DNA of 64,000 bases from Myceligenerans crystallogenes (GTDB taxonomy: Bacteria; Actinomycetota; Actinomycetes; Actinomycetales; Cellulomonadaceae), in NCBI RefSeq assembly GCF_039529775.1, contig NZ_BAAANL010000003.1:1-64000 (forward strand), in the 5' to 3' direction. The translations under genes were made by a program, and so were the position numbers. A model generated the notes under the pieces. It was not told the DNA's origin. It searched no databases and saw only the letters and a program-made list of their open reading frames with translations. Shown piece by piece: positions 40,876-50,514 of this stretch (positions within the stretch are counted from its first letter, which is position 1; each line of letters begins with the position of its first letter).

Positions 40876-41682
40876 CTACTCCCGGGACTCCAGGAGCTGG
40901 AGGAAGACGGCGTCGGCGCGCTTCCACGCCGTGTCGGGGTCCACGCGGGCCGACTCGAGTCCCGGCAGCCGTGATGCGGCGGCGGCGAGTTCCGCGGTGA
41001 CGAAGTCGCGCAGGACGGCCGGGATCGTGGCGCCGCCCAGTTCGCGGGTTCTCGCCTTGAGGTCGACAAGTTCGGCGGTGGCATGCCGGACCTCGGGGTC
41101 GGCCTCGGATTCCGTGAGGAGCTGCCCGAGCTCGATCGGCGGGACGGCGTCGTCGCGTACGCGCATCCAGCGGAGCGTGGCTGCCGGGCGCAGCGCGTAG
41201 AAGAACTTCTTCAGGGCGCCGCTGGATTCCAGCAGGCCGAGCTGGTTTTGTGCGATGTGCAGGTAATGGTTGGTCAGGGCGTAGGGGTCGACGACGTCGT
41301 TCGCCAGCTCGAGCAGGGTGCCGCGGAATCCGGCGTCGCCGCGATAGACGATCGGGGAGCGGAGCCATTCGCCGGCCGTCGCGTTGCCCTTGACCATCAG
41401 GCCGAGCGCCTTGCGCACGTCCCAGCCGTTGACGTCGAAGATCCTGTCGAGCGGCGTCTCGATGACATCGCGGCGCCCGCGCAGGCCGAGGTAGTCCTCG
41501 ACGGATGAGACGTAGAGGAAACGGCAGTCGTAGTCGGAGTCGGACCCGGGGAAGCCCCAGGCCCGGCTGCCGCTCTCGATCGCCCACAGGATGCGGACGC
41601 GGTGCTGTGCCTCGACGGCGTCCAGGCGTGCGTCGATCGCCGAGACCACCGTGGGGTCCATCGAGCTGGGGATGTTGCGCAT
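40876..41682 (-). CDS. Predicted nucleotidyltransferase (YcgL/COG3541 type)
   Basis: A 268-residue protein of the polymerase-beta-like nucleotidyltransferase superfamily. The signature ESGSRAWGFPGSDSDYDCRFLY (in parts, about 36-57) has the GS...DxD catalytic pattern. Further conserved blocks are VNGWDVRKALGLMVKGNATAGEWL and LKKFFYALRPAATLRWM, typical of the YcgL family of unknown substrate. Start ATG at 41682. No obvious functional neighbours. Confidence 0.85.
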   Translation of the reverse strand: MRNIPSSMDPTVVSAIDARLDAVEAQHRVRILWAIESGSRAWGFPGSDSDYDCRFLYVSSVEDYLGLRGRRDVIETPLDRIFDVNGWDVRKALGLMVKGNATAGEWLRSPIVYRGDAGFRGTLLELANDVVDPYALTNHYLHIAQNQLGLLESSGALKKFFYALRPAATLRWMRVRDDAVPPIELGQLLTESEADPEVRHATAELVDLKARTRELGGATIPAVLRDFVTAELAAAASRLPGLESARVDPDTAWKRADAVFLQLLESRE

Positions 41683-41740
41683 GGGCGTGACCTTTACGGC
41701 TGGGAGGAACTGGCCTGCTCCGTTGAGCGGGCGGTGCGCG

Positions 41741-44125
41741 TCAGAAGGGTATCGGGCCGTTGGGGCGGGAGTGATCTGGGGGGTGAGGCGACGTGGCGTC
41801 GGTTCGCACGGCGTCGGTTTGTGCGGTCTCGGTTCCCGTCGGCCCGGTTCGCGCTGGTTCTACCGGCTCGGCGATCTGTGTTTCCCTGGCGATCTCGGCT
41901 CCCGTGGCGGTCTCAGCCCTCTGTGCGGTCTCGGCCCTCCTTGCTATCTCGGTTTCTCTTGCCGGGTGGGCCTTGGCTGCTCGGGCTTGTGCGGCGCGGG
42001 CTCGTGCGGCGCGGGCCTTCGCCTTGGCTTCTGCCTTCTCTCTGTGGTGGGCCTGGTCGGCGGGGTCGGTCGCGGGCAGGCCGTAGCGTTCGAGGATCTG
42101 CCGCGGCGTCTCCTTGGTCTCCGCGGCCTCGGTGGCCTCGGCGGCGGTGACGAGTTGCTGGGGCCGGGTGGTGTAGGTGCGTCCGGTGGGGCTGGTCCAG
42201 GTGGTCGTGCCGTCGGGTTCGAGCCGGGTGGTCCATCGGGTCTGGTGCTTCAGGACGTGGTGGGCGCGGCACAGGTGCATGAGGTTGTCGTGGTCGGTGC
42301 GGCCGCCTGCGGCCCAGTCGGTCACGTGGTCGATGTCGCACCTGTCGGCGCGGGCGGCGCATCCGGGCCACCGGCAGGTCACGTCCCTGGTGGCCAGCCA
42401 GGCGCGCAGATCCGCGGGCACGGCGTAGGAGTCCCTGCCGACCGAGACGACGGCGCCGTTCTCGGGCAGGGTGAGCAGGCGCCGCAGGCTGGGTGCCTGC
42501 GCCACCAGGCGCGCGGCGGTCGCATCGTCGATCGGGACCTGCCCGTCCAGCATCGCGGGCCCCGCCCCGGGATCCAGCCGCTCGTGCCCGTCCAGGCCCG
42601 CCAGCCGCAGGAGTGGCACGGTCACGTGGACCACCGGGCGGATCGCCCGCGCCAGCGGCACGAGGGGCACGCACCCGGCCCTCGGATCGGCATCAAGCAC
42701 ATGCCCGTGCGCGCCCGCCTCCTCAGCCAAAGGCGCGTTACCTGAAATGCTCACGTCCTGGCAGCCGTCGTCGGTGCCGGGGCCATCGCCGTGGTCGTTG
42801 CTGTGGTCGTTGCCGTGGTGATGAACGCGGCAAACGAGCGCCGCCTCGCCCCGGGGTGTACCGGGCAGTACACCGTCACGCGATACCGGCAGGGCCCCGT
42901 CTGCTGCATCGGGCGGGTCTCCTGGACCGGCCAGGAGCAGGTCGGCCGATGTCGTCGTGGCCGCGTGAGCCGCGTCGTCTGCATCCGCCAGGACCAGGTC
43001 GGCCAGGGTGTCGGCGCGGAGCTGGGTGTGGGTGCGGGGGTCGCCGTGGGCGCGGGCCTGTCGTGCGGTGCGCTGGAGGCGGTCGTCGATGGCGTGCGCG
43101 GTCACGGCAGGGAGGAAAGCTTCGAGGTAGGCCATGCCGTCCCCGGCCGGGTCGAGGCGCACGTAGCGCTGGTCCGCCCGCTTCTCGCAACGAGCCCGCA
43201 GCGGCTCGCGGTGGTGCCGTTCGCGGGAGATGCGGGCGCGACGACGCACCTGCCCCGGCGACAGCACACCACCGGCGAACACGTTCCCGGGACGCTCGGG
43301 CGAGCCGGCGGCGTCCGGATCTTGCCCGCCGTTGGGGTCCTCGAGGTCTCCGGGCGCCCCGCCCTCGGTGCCGCCGACGACTGGCGGGCTCAGGACCTCG
43401 TCGGTCACCAGCTCGGCCACGTCCGGCTCCAGCCCGGCGAGCTGGGAGGCCATCGCCCGCGCGTGCTGCAACGAGATGCGCCCGCGGGCCAGCTCGGCGA
43501 GCACCCTGGCGCCGGTGCCTGCGAGGATCTCCGCGTCGGCCAGCAGGCCGCCGGCGGTCTGGGTCGAGACCTGCAGGACCGCACCCAGCTCCGCGGCCAG
43601 ACCGCGACGGGCGAGCTGCGCCATCCACTCCTCCGGCGTGCCGCGCCTGCCCTGTGCGCGCGTCGCCGTCGATGCCGCCTCCACATCCACCAGGACGTCC
43701 CGGGAGACCCGATCGGCGATCCGGCGGCACCGCTCGATCGCCGCCATCAGACTCGCCGACGCGGCCCCGACCCTCGCCTCGGCCTCAGCCACCTCCGCGA
43801 CCGCCTGCGCCAGATCTCCCACGCCCGGCTGGTCGGGCACGCGGACCATGCCCGCTACCCGCGAAGCCGGGTCCGCTACCCGCGAAGCCGGGTCCGCTAC
43901 CCGCGAAGCCGGGTCCGCCACTCGCGAAGCCGGGTCCGGCAGAGGGCCCACCGGTCCGGCAGTCATCTCTGCGGCGCCCTCGTCGTCACGGGCAGGGCTG
44001 TCAGCAGGACCAGACGGCTCGCCGCCGGAACCGCGAGGCCCACGTGCGCCGTCATCGCCGGGCGCAACGCTGCCGGGGGCGGCATCCGGACCGTCCCACA
44101 GCAGGCTCAACCGACGAAGCATCAT
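41741..44125 (-). CDS. DUF222 / HNH endonuclease domain protein
   Basis: A 794-residue protein. The DUF222 region lies about 110-450 and the HNH nuclease motif near 600 (CRWPGCAARADRCDIDHVTDW, NLMHLCRAHHVLKHQ). Such proteins are multi-copy in actinobacterial genomes and are partly linked with mobile introns or repetitive regions; biological function unknown. The ends are low-complexity: Gly/Pro/Asp-rich start with four DPASRVA repeats, and an Ala/Arg/Glu/Thr-rich tail (ETAQRAETA-type repeats). The ATG at 44125 is chosen over a longer start at 44206 because it lies beside the TGACA-TCAAT-TGTCA palindrome. Confidence 0.85.
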   Translation of the reverse strand: MMLRRLSLLWDGPDAAPGSVAPGDDGARGPRGSGGEPSGPADSPARDDEGAAEMTAGPVGPLPDPASRVADPASRVADPASRVADPASRVAGMVRVPDQPGVGDLAQAVAEVAEAEARVGAASASLMAAIERCRRIADRVSRDVLVDVEAASTATRAQGRRGTPEEWMAQLARRGLAAELGAVLQVSTQTAGGLLADAEILAGTGARVLAELARGRISLQHARAMASQLAGLEPDVAELVTDEVLSPPVVGGTEGGAPGDLEDPNGGQDPDAAGSPERPGNVFAGGVLSPGQVRRRARISRERHHREPLRARCEKRADQRYVRLDPAGDGMAYLEAFLPAVTAHAIDDRLQRTARQARAHGDPRTHTQLRADTLADLVLADADDAAHAATTTSADLLLAGPGDPPDAADGALPVSRDGVLPGTPRGEAALVCRVHHHGNDHSNDHGDGPGTDDGCQDVSISGNAPLAEEAGAHGHVLDADPRAGCVPLVPLARAIRPVVHVTVPLLRLAGLDGHERLDPGAGPAMLDGQVPIDDATAARLVAQAPSLRRLLTLPENGAVVSVGRDSYAVPADLRAWLATRDVTCRWPGCAARADRCDIDHVTDWAAGGRTDHDNLMHLCRAHHVLKHQTRWTTRLEPDGTTTWTSPTGRTYTTRPQQLVTAAEATEAAETKETPRQILERYGLPATDPADQAHHREKAEAKAKARAARARAAQARAAKAHPARETEIARRAETAQRAETATGAEIARETQIAEPVEPARTGPTGTETAQTDAVRTDATSPHPPDHSRPNGPIPF
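43852..43935 (-). repeat. 21-bp tandem repeat in the HNH gene
   Basis: Four copies of a 21-bp unit (CCGCTACCCGCGAAGCCGGG plus T), the last one slightly diverged, encode DPASRVA repeats near the N-terminus. Copy number may vary between strains. Confidence 0.8.
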
Positions 44126-44256
44126 GACATCAATTGTCACTACTTCCGTTCGAACACGCATGCTCAGAAATCGTATTCCTCCGAATCTGTGGACAACATT
44201 TCTCATCCACAGGCATGCGTTCTTGTCCGACAGAGGGCTCGTCCCCCTTGATCGAC

Positions 44257-44311
44257 GTCAGGCCCATTTCCAGTCAGGCCCATTCCCAGTGAGCAATGTC
44301 AGGCTCATTCC
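44257..44311. repeat. GTCAGGCYCATTYCC repeats upstream of the HNH gene
   Basis: Three near-identical copies at 44257, 44273 and 44298 (plus a partial GTCAGGG at 44325) lie in the gap between the NUDIX and HNH genes, possibly binding sites or remnants of duplication. Confidence 0.5.
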
Positions 44312-44350
44312 CCCCATGACCAGCGTCAGGGAGGCGGTAGACCGGCCCGG

Positions 44351-44827
44351 CTACCGCCGCGCAGCCCAGGCGGCGAGCAGATCCAGGCTCAACGGCGCGA
44401 TCGAGAACTGGCGTGACGGGGTGGTGCCTGGGGAGACTGCCGGAACGTCCGGGTCGATCCAGACGAGTTCTTCCAGTTCCGCCTGCGCCCGCGGCGTCTC
44501 ACCGGGGAGCAGCCGCACCAGGAACGCGTGGGCGTCGACGACATGGCCGGGTTCGTTCGCCGCAGGCGCGTCGAAGCGGCCCAGCACCTCGACGCGCTCA
44601 GGGGAGAACCGCAGGCCGACCTCCTCCTCCGCCTCGCGCACCATCGCCGCGAGCGGCGCCTCGCCCGGCTCGATCTTGCCGCCCACCTGGATGAACGACG
44701 TCGTCCCGCGCTTGCGGACGAGCAGGTGCCGGCCATCGGTGCCGATCACGATCGCGGCGACGATGCGCAGGGTCGCCGCGCCGTCGGCCGCGCCGTCGGC
44801 CGTGCCGCGGCTCAGGATGCTGCTCAC
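44351..44827 (-). CDS. NUDIX hydrolase
   Basis: A 158-residue NUDIX domain protein. The NUDIX box is GGKIEPGEAPLAAMVREAEEEVGL (in parts, about 50-73). Start: GTG 44827, close to the dnaX stop (19-bp gap), so it is probably cotranscribed with dnaX. Likely a nucleotide-pool or metabolite housekeeping enzyme; substrate unknown. Confidence 0.85.
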   Translation of the reverse strand: MSSILSRGTADGAADGAATLRIVAAIVIGTDGRHLLVRKRGTTSFIQVGGKIEPGEAPLAAMVREAEEEVGLRFSPERVEVLGRFDAPAANEPGHVVDAHAFLVRLLPGETPRAQAELEELVWIDPDVPAVSPGTTPSRQFSIAPLSLDLLAAWAARR

Positions 44828-44846
44828 GCGATGCGTCCCGGGTCGC

Positions 44847-47828
44847 TCACGCCTGTTCGACCGTCTCCTCGATGATGGTGCCGCCCAGCACCTTCACCAC
44901 GAGCGGGACGCCGACGAGACCATTGCCGCCGGCGATGTCCGGATCGTCCGCGGACAGTTCCTCGTAGGTCGCGGCGGGGGAGCGCGTCGGCGCCGTGCCG
45001 CCCGCTCCGCCGGAATGACCTTGCTCGGGCGCCGGGCCGCGCGCCGCCTGGGCCTGGCGCAGCGCCTCGCGGGCGCGCTCCGCGCCGGTCAGGTTCCGCC
45101 CGCCGGCCGGCGCGTACGCGACATCGGGGGTCGGGTCGCGGTGCACGGCAGGGGCGGGCCGCCGGCTCGGAGCAGGCCGGACGGGCTCGGGTGCGTAGCC
45201 CTCGTCGTAGTCCGGCGGAGGTTCGGGCAGAGGTTCGTCGTCGTCCGACGGCGCCGCAGGCACGTAACTCGTCGCGCCGGGGTCGACGACGTCGTCGTCC
45301 GACGGCGTCGTGCCGACGGACGGCGCCGGTGCGTCCGGCGACGAGGCTCCTGCCGACGATGTGGCGGGATCACCTCCCGGTGCGCCGGGCACTGCGGCCG
45401 GGGCCGAGGGCGGCACGCTGTCCGCCCACGGCGCGGCTGCCTCAGCCGTCCGGTCCGCCACCGCCACGGCGGCGGCTCCTGCGACCACGGCAGCGGTCGC
45501 GGCCACGCCTGCCCCGCCGCCCACCTGACCGTCCTGCGCGATGCCGTCAGCCGCCGGGATCGCGGCCTGGCGCCCCGGCGTGGGTACCGCCGGCCAGCCA
45601 CCGTCGTCGTCGGAGGAGTCGTCAGCCTGGCCGCTCGCCGAACCGGCCGAGGCCACCGGGCCCCCGCCGGCCGAGGCGCGCGTTCCGTTGCTCGAGGAGG
45701 CCGCCGCCACCGGAGTGTTCACCGTCGCGGGCACCCGTGGGCCCGTCGAACCTCCGCGGCCGGAGACACCGGACGGAGCGTCGCCGGGCGCGGCCGGCCC
45801 ACCCGGGCCACCCCCGGGACCGGCTCCGCCGTCCGGCCCGCCCCCGACGATCCCCTCGACCTTCACCTGGAGCCCCAGGGTCTGGTAGACGGCGTCCTCG
45901 ACGGCCTTCGTGTGCCGCGGGTTCGAGAACGCCCGGGCGAGCCCGTCCGCGCGGAAGGCGAGCCGGAGCACGCCCCCGTCGAGCGCGGAGACCTGTGCGT
46001 TCTGCCCGACCAGCGACCAGGTCACCCGGGCCGACGCGAGCGTCTCGAGCACCTCGGGCCAGCGGCGGCGCACTTCTTCCGTGGTCATGCCGCCGGGCGG
46101 CCCGGCTGCGGGAACGTTCTCGGGCTCGGCCGGTGCCGCCGCCGTCACGGCCGTCTCGGAAGGCTGCGCATGGCCGGTGCCCGGCGCCGGAGCTTCTCCG
46201 GTATCCGAATCCTGGACATGGTCCTCGGCCACGGGTCCTGGCGCCGCCGTCTCGCCCGACGCTACGGGTACGTCCGCACTCCGCGCCGCCGCGGGAGCGG
46301 GAGGCTCCGGCGCCGTTGCGGCCGCACCCGGATCCGACGCCGACGAGGCGACCGAGGCGACCGAGCCCGGTTCCGACCCGCCGTCCGTACCCGGCACGGA
46401 TCCGCTCGGCACGGCACCACCCGCGCCCGCGTCGCCCTTCCTCCCCCGCGTCGCCTCGACCACGGCCCGCGCGGCTGCGGCACCGCTCAGCCCCCCGCCC
46501 GCGGCGGCGCCGCCTAACCCGCCCGCGGCGGCGCCGCCTAACCCGCCCGCGGCGGCGTGGCTCGACCTGCCCGCGGCGGCCCCGCCACCCGCAGGCTCGG
46601 CCGCGGCCGTACCCGCATGGTCCGCTCCGCCGGCGACAGCACCGCCGCCGCCCGTCACGATCCCGCCCCGCTCCAGCCGGTCGATCCTCGCCGCGAGCCC
46701 CGCGGCGCCGTCGTCCGCGCCCGGCAGCAGCAGCCGCGCGCACAGCAGCTCCAGGTGCAGCCGCGGCGACGTCGCCCCCGTCATCTCCGTCAGCGCCGCG
46801 TTGACCAGATCCGCCGCGCGGGACAGCTCCGCGACGCCGAGCCTCCCGGCCTGCGCCCGCATCCGCTCCAGCTGGTCGGCGGGCAGCTCGCGCAGCACGG
46901 CGTCGGCGGCCTCGCCGGAGACGCCGATCACGATCAGGTCCCGCAGGCGCTCCAGCACGTCCTCGACGAACCGCCGCGGCTCGTGCCCGGTCGCGATGAT
47001 CTGGTCGACCACCCGGAAGATCGACGCTCCGTCCCGCGCGGCCAGCGCGTCCACGACGTCGTCGAGCAGCGTCGCGTGGGTGTACCCGAGCAGCCCCACG
47101 GCGAGGTCGTAGCCGACCTCCCCGTCCGCCGCACCGGCGATGAGCTGGTCCATCACCGACAGCGAGTCGCGCACCGAACCGCCGCCGGCGCGCGTCACCA
47201 GCGGGAGCACGCCCGCACCGACCTCGACGCCCTCCGCGGAGCACAGCTTCTCCAGGTACGGCGACAGCACCTCCGGCGGCACGAGCCGGAACGGGTAGTG
47301 GTGGGTGCGCGACCGGATCGTGCCGATCACCTTGTCCGGTTCCGTCGTCGCGAACACGAACTTGATGTGCGGCGGCGGCTCCTCGACGATCTTCAGCAGC
47401 GCGTTGAAGCCCTGCGGCGTCACCATGTGCGCCTCGTCGAGGATGAAGATCTTGAACCGGTCCCGCGCGGGCGCGTACGTGGCCCGCTCGCGCAGGTCCC
47501 GCGCGTCGTCGACGCCGTTGTGACTGGCGGCGTCGATCTCCACGACGTCGAGCGACCCGGGCCCGCCCCGCGCCAGCTCGACGCACGACGGGCACTCGCC
47601 GCAGGGCGTGTCGATCGGCGTCTCCGGGGTGTTCCGGTGACAGTTCAGCGTGCGCGCGAGGATCCGGGCCGACGTCGTCTTGCCGCACCCGCGCGGCCCG
47701 CTGAACAGGTAGGCATGGTTGACCCGCCCGCTCCGCAGCGCCTGCATGAGGGGACCCGTCACGTGCTCCTGGCCGATCATCTCGGCGAACGTGTCGGGCC
47801 GGTAGCGGCGGTACAAGGCGGTGGTCAC
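44847..47828 (-). CDS. dnaX: DNA polymerase III gamma/tau subunit
   Basis: Clamp-loader subunit, 993 residues, longer than usual. The AAA+ core has Walker A GPRGCGKT at 44-51, a zinc module CGECPSC, Walker B IFILDEAHM and sensor blocks RSRTHHYPFR. Residues about 395-600 and 680-940 are very Ala/Gly/Pro/Asp-rich linkers containing small repeats (GGLGGAAA repeated). A shared DnaX domain (about 600-670, LEVL/KVEGIVGG) lies between them. GTG start at 47828 with AAGGTGG nearby. No ybaB or recR follows directly, although recR lies 5 kb away on the same strand. Confidence 0.93.
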   Translation of the reverse strand: MTTALYRRYRPDTFAEMIGQEHVTGPLMQALRSGRVNHAYLFSGPRGCGKTTSARILARTLNCHRNTPETPIDTPCGECPSCVELARGGPGSLDVVEIDAASHNGVDDARDLRERATYAPARDRFKIFILDEAHMVTPQGFNALLKIVEEPPPHIKFVFATTEPDKVIGTIRSRTHHYPFRLVPPEVLSPYLEKLCSAEGVEVGAGVLPLVTRAGGGSVRDSLSVMDQLIAGAADGEVGYDLAVGLLGYTHATLLDDVVDALAARDGASIFRVVDQIIATGHEPRRFVEDVLERLRDLIVIGVSGEAADAVLRELPADQLERMRAQAGRLGVAELSRAADLVNAALTEMTGATSPRLHLELLCARLLLPGADDGAAGLAARIDRLERGGIVTGGGGAVAGGADHAGTAAAEPAGGGAAAGRSSHAAAGGLGGAAAGGLGGAAAGGGLSGAAAARAVVEATRGRKGDAGAGGAVPSGSVPGTDGGSEPGSVASVASSASDPGAAATAPEPPAPAAARSADVPVASGETAAPGPVAEDHVQDSDTGEAPAPGTGHAQPSETAVTAAAPAEPENVPAAGPPGGMTTEEVRRRWPEVLETLASARVTWSLVGQNAQVSALDGGVLRLAFRADGLARAFSNPRHTKAVEDAVYQTLGLQVKVEGIVGGGPDGGAGPGGGPGGPAAPGDAPSGVSGRGGSTGPRVPATVNTPVAAASSSNGTRASAGGGPVASAGSASGQADDSSDDDGGWPAVPTPGRQAAIPAADGIAQDGQVGGGAGVAATAAVVAGAAAVAVADRTAEAAAPWADSVPPSAPAAVPGAPGGDPATSSAGASSPDAPAPSVGTTPSDDDVVDPGATSYVPAAPSDDDEPLPEPPPDYDEGYAPEPVRPAPSRRPAPAVHRDPTPDVAYAPAGGRNLTGAERAREALRQAQAARGPAPEQGHSGGAGGTAPTRSPAATYEELSADDPDIAGGNGLVGVPLVVKVLGGTIIEETVEQA

Positions 47829-47887
47829 GCCAGCCACCTTAGACGGGGTGACTGACAACGACGAAGGGTGAGGCGGATCATCCTGCG

Positions 47888-47921
<34 letters not shown>

Positions 47922-47962
47922 CGGACCACCACGATGGACGACGACGGCGCCTCCTCCCTACG

Positions 47963-49495
47963 ATGCACGTCGTGACGACGACGCGCCCCCTGCCCCGCTC
48001 CACCCCCGAGGCCGAGGGCCTCGACCCCGCCGCGGTCCTCCGCCTCGTGCGCAACCTCGACGGTCTCGACGCCGCGCACAGCTTCATGCTCCTGCGGCAC
48101 GGGAAGGTCGTCGCCGAGGGCTGGTGGTCGCCGTACGACGCCGCCACCCCGCAGCTCCTGTTCTCGGTCAGCAAGAGCTTCACCAGCCTGGCCGTCGGCC
48201 TCGCGATCGAGGACGGCCTGCTCTCCCTGGACGACCGCGTCCTGGACCACCTCGCCGCGGAGGCCCCCGCCGCGCCGTCGGACAACCTGCGGGCGATGAC
48301 CGTCCGCGACCTGCTCACCATGAGCACCGGCAACGAGACGTCCACGATCGAGGCGATCGTCCCCACGAACCTCGGCCGGCCCGACGGCGACTGGATCCGC
48401 CAGATCCTCGCGATGCCCGTGCCCGAGAAGCCGGGCAGCCAGTTCCGGTACAACACCGGCGCCACCTACCTCGCCGGCGTCATCGTGCAACGCCTCATCG
48501 GGCGCCGCCTCCTCGACTACCTCGGCGAACGCGTCCTCGACCCGCTCGGGTTCGAGGGCGCCACCTGGGAACAGGACCCGGACGGCCTCGACGTCGGCGG
48601 CTACGGCCTGAGCCTGCGCACGGAGGACATCGCCAAGCTCGGGCAGCTCTGCCTGCAGCGCGGCTCCTGGAACGGCGAGCAGCTCGTCCCCGCCGGGTGG
48701 ATCGACGCCGCCACGAGCCGGCAGATCGCGACCACGCACGACTGGCTCGAGTGGCAGCAGGGCTACGGCTACCAGTTCTGGCGCTCGCGGTTCGGCGCTT
48801 ACCGCGCCGACGGCGCGTTCGGCCAGTACGCGATCGTCTGGCCCGAGCACGAGGTGGTCCTCGCGATCACCGCGGGCGTCCGGAACCTGCAGTCGGTGCA
48901 GGACGCCGTCTGGGACGGTCTGCTCCCGGCGCTCGACCCGGCCGCGGCGAAGGAGACGGGCCTGCCGCACGACGGCGCGCGGCCGTCGTCGGCCGTGCTG
49001 CCGCCCGACGACGGCGTGACGTGGGACCTGCGCCTGCCGCTCCCGCAGCCGCTGGGCGGCCCCGACGGCACGCCGGACGGACCCGCGGGCCCCGGCGACG
49101 CGGCCGGTGCCGGGATGCCCGACACGCCGATGCTCGGCCGCACCTACCGCATGACGCCGAACGCCGGCGACCTCGAGGAGCTCGAGCTGTCGGCCGGCGA
49201 CGACGGCCGCCTGGCGCTGCGCTTCGTGCGGCGCGGCGCGGAACACGGCTTCGCCCTGGGCGTCGGCGAGTGGGTGCGGCAGACGGCGGATCTCGGCGAC
49301 GGCCCCGCCGAGGTCGCCTGCGCCGCCGCCTGGGCGGAGCCGGATCTCCTGGTGGCACACCTGGTCTCGGTGGCGACGCCGTTCACCACGACGCTCACGC
49401 TCCGCTTCGACGGCGACGAGGTGACGGCCTGGATGGACCTGAACGTGTCCTTCGGCGAGACCCACGTGCTGGACGCGAAGGGCACCGCGATCTGA
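47963..49495 (+). CDS. Serine hydrolase (beta-lactamase/PBP4* fold)
   Basis: A 510-residue cytosolic serine hydrolase of the class C beta-lactamase family. Catalytic SVSK (Ser at about 68) and the YNT motif at about 170 are present; the third motif is DGAFGQ at about 282. The C-terminal 150 residues (about 360-510) form an extra beta domain (TYRM...NAGDLEELELSAGDDGRLALRF). Such proteins usually act as esterases or D-aminopeptidases. Substrate unknown. The 9-bp repeat GGACGGCGC (47887-47924) lies in the upstream gap. Confidence 0.85.
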   Translation: MHVVTTTRPLPRSTPEAEGLDPAAVLRLVRNLDGLDAAHSFMLLRHGKVVAEGWWSPYDAATPQLLFSVSKSFTSLAVGLAIEDGLLSLDDRVLDHLAAEAPAAPSDNLRAMTVRDLLTMSTGNETSTIEAIVPTNLGRPDGDWIRQILAMPVPEKPGSQFRYNTGATYLAGVIVQRLIGRRLLDYLGERVLDPLGFEGATWEQDPDGLDVGGYGLSLRTEDIAKLGQLCLQRGSWNGEQLVPAGWIDAATSRQIATTHDWLEWQQGYGYQFWRSRFGAYRADGAFGQYAIVWPEHEVVLAITAGVRNLQSVQDAVWDGLLPALDPAAAKETGLPHDGARPSSAVLPPDDGVTWDLRLPLPQPLGGPDGTPDGPAGPGDAAGAGMPDTPMLGRTYRMTPNAGDLEELELSAGDDGRLALRFVRRGAEHGFALGVGEWVRQTADLGDGPAEVACAAAWAEPDLLVAHLVSVATPFTTTLTLRFDGDEVTAWMDLNVSFGETHVLDAKGTAI

Positions 49496-49596
49496 CGCCG
49501 TCCGGACGGCGCCGAGCTCCCGGGCCGTCCGCGCGCCCGAAGATTCGCCCGCTACTTTCCTGGTTGATGTCAGTGACTGGCGGTACGGTCCGGAGC

Positions 49597-50514
49597 ATGT
49601 CCTCAGGAATCACGGCGCACGGCGTGCGACGGTCGTTCGGGAGCGTGCAGGCCGTGGCCGGCGTCGACCTCGCGGCCGAGCCCGGACGCGTGACCGCCCT
49701 CATCGGGCCGAACGGCTCCGGCAAGACGACGCTGCTGCTCATGCTCGCCGGGCTCCTGCTGCCCGACGCGGGCGGCATCAGCGTGGCCGGCGTCGACCCG
49801 GCCACGCACGCCTACCAGGCCCGGTCCCGTACCGGGTGGATGCCGGACGTGTTCGGCACCTGGGACTCGCTCACGGCGCGTGAGGTCCTGACGACGGTCG
49901 CGGCCGCCTACCGGATGTCCCCGGCGGACGGCGAGGCCCGGGCCGCGGAGCTTCTCGGGCTGGTCCACCTGGGCGAGCTCGCCGACCAGCCGGCCCACGT
50001 GCTGTCCCGCGGGCAGAAGCAGCGGCTCGGCCTGGCGCGGGCGCTCGTCCACGACCCGGACGTGCTGCTGCTCGACGAGCCCGCCTCGGGCCTCGACCCG
50101 CGCTCGCGCGTCGACCTGCGCGTGCTCGTGCGGCAGCTCGCGGCCCAGGGCAAGACGGTCCTGGTGTCGTCGCACGTCCTGACCGAGCTCGACGAGATGG
50201 CCGACGACGCCGTCTTCATCTCGAGGGGCCGCACGGTCGCGGAGGAGTCCGTGGAATCGGCGGGACGCACCCGCCGGTGGCGCATGACGGCCCTGGACCG
50301 GGACGCCCTGATCACGTTCCTCGAGGGCACCGACGTCACGTTCGAGGTCATGCCCGACGACGCCCGGGCCGTGCTCGTCCCGCTCGCCGACGACGCGGCC
50401 GCCGCGCGGCTGCTGGGCGACGCGGTGCGTGCGGAGGTCGACGTGGTGAGCCTCGCCCCCGCGGGCGGCGTGCTGGAGCAGAAGTACCTGGCGCTCGAGG
50501 AGGAACGGCGATGA
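49597..50514 (+). CDS. ABC transporter ATP-binding protein
   Basis: A 305-residue ATPase: Walker A GPNGSGKTT, signature LSRGQKQRLGLARAL, Walker B VLLLDEPASGLD, His switch VSSHVL. It ends in a C-terminal domain of the exporter type. It overlaps the permease (ATGA). Probably exports a compound or affects membrane stress; substrate unknown. Confidence 0.88.
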   Translation: MSSGITAHGVRRSFGSVQAVAGVDLAAEPGRVTALIGPNGSGKTTLLLMLAGLLLPDAGGISVAGVDPATHAYQARSRTGWMPDVFGTWDSLTAREVLTTVAAAYRMSPADGEARAAELLGLVHLGELADQPAHVLSRGQKQRLGLARALVHDPDVLLLDEPASGLDPRSRVDLRVLVRQLAAQGKTVLVSSHVLTELDEMADDAVFISRGRTVAEESVESAGRTRRWRMTALDRDALITFLEGTDVTFEVMPDDARAVLVPLADDAAAARLLGDAVRAEVDVVSLAPAGGVLEQKYLALEEERR

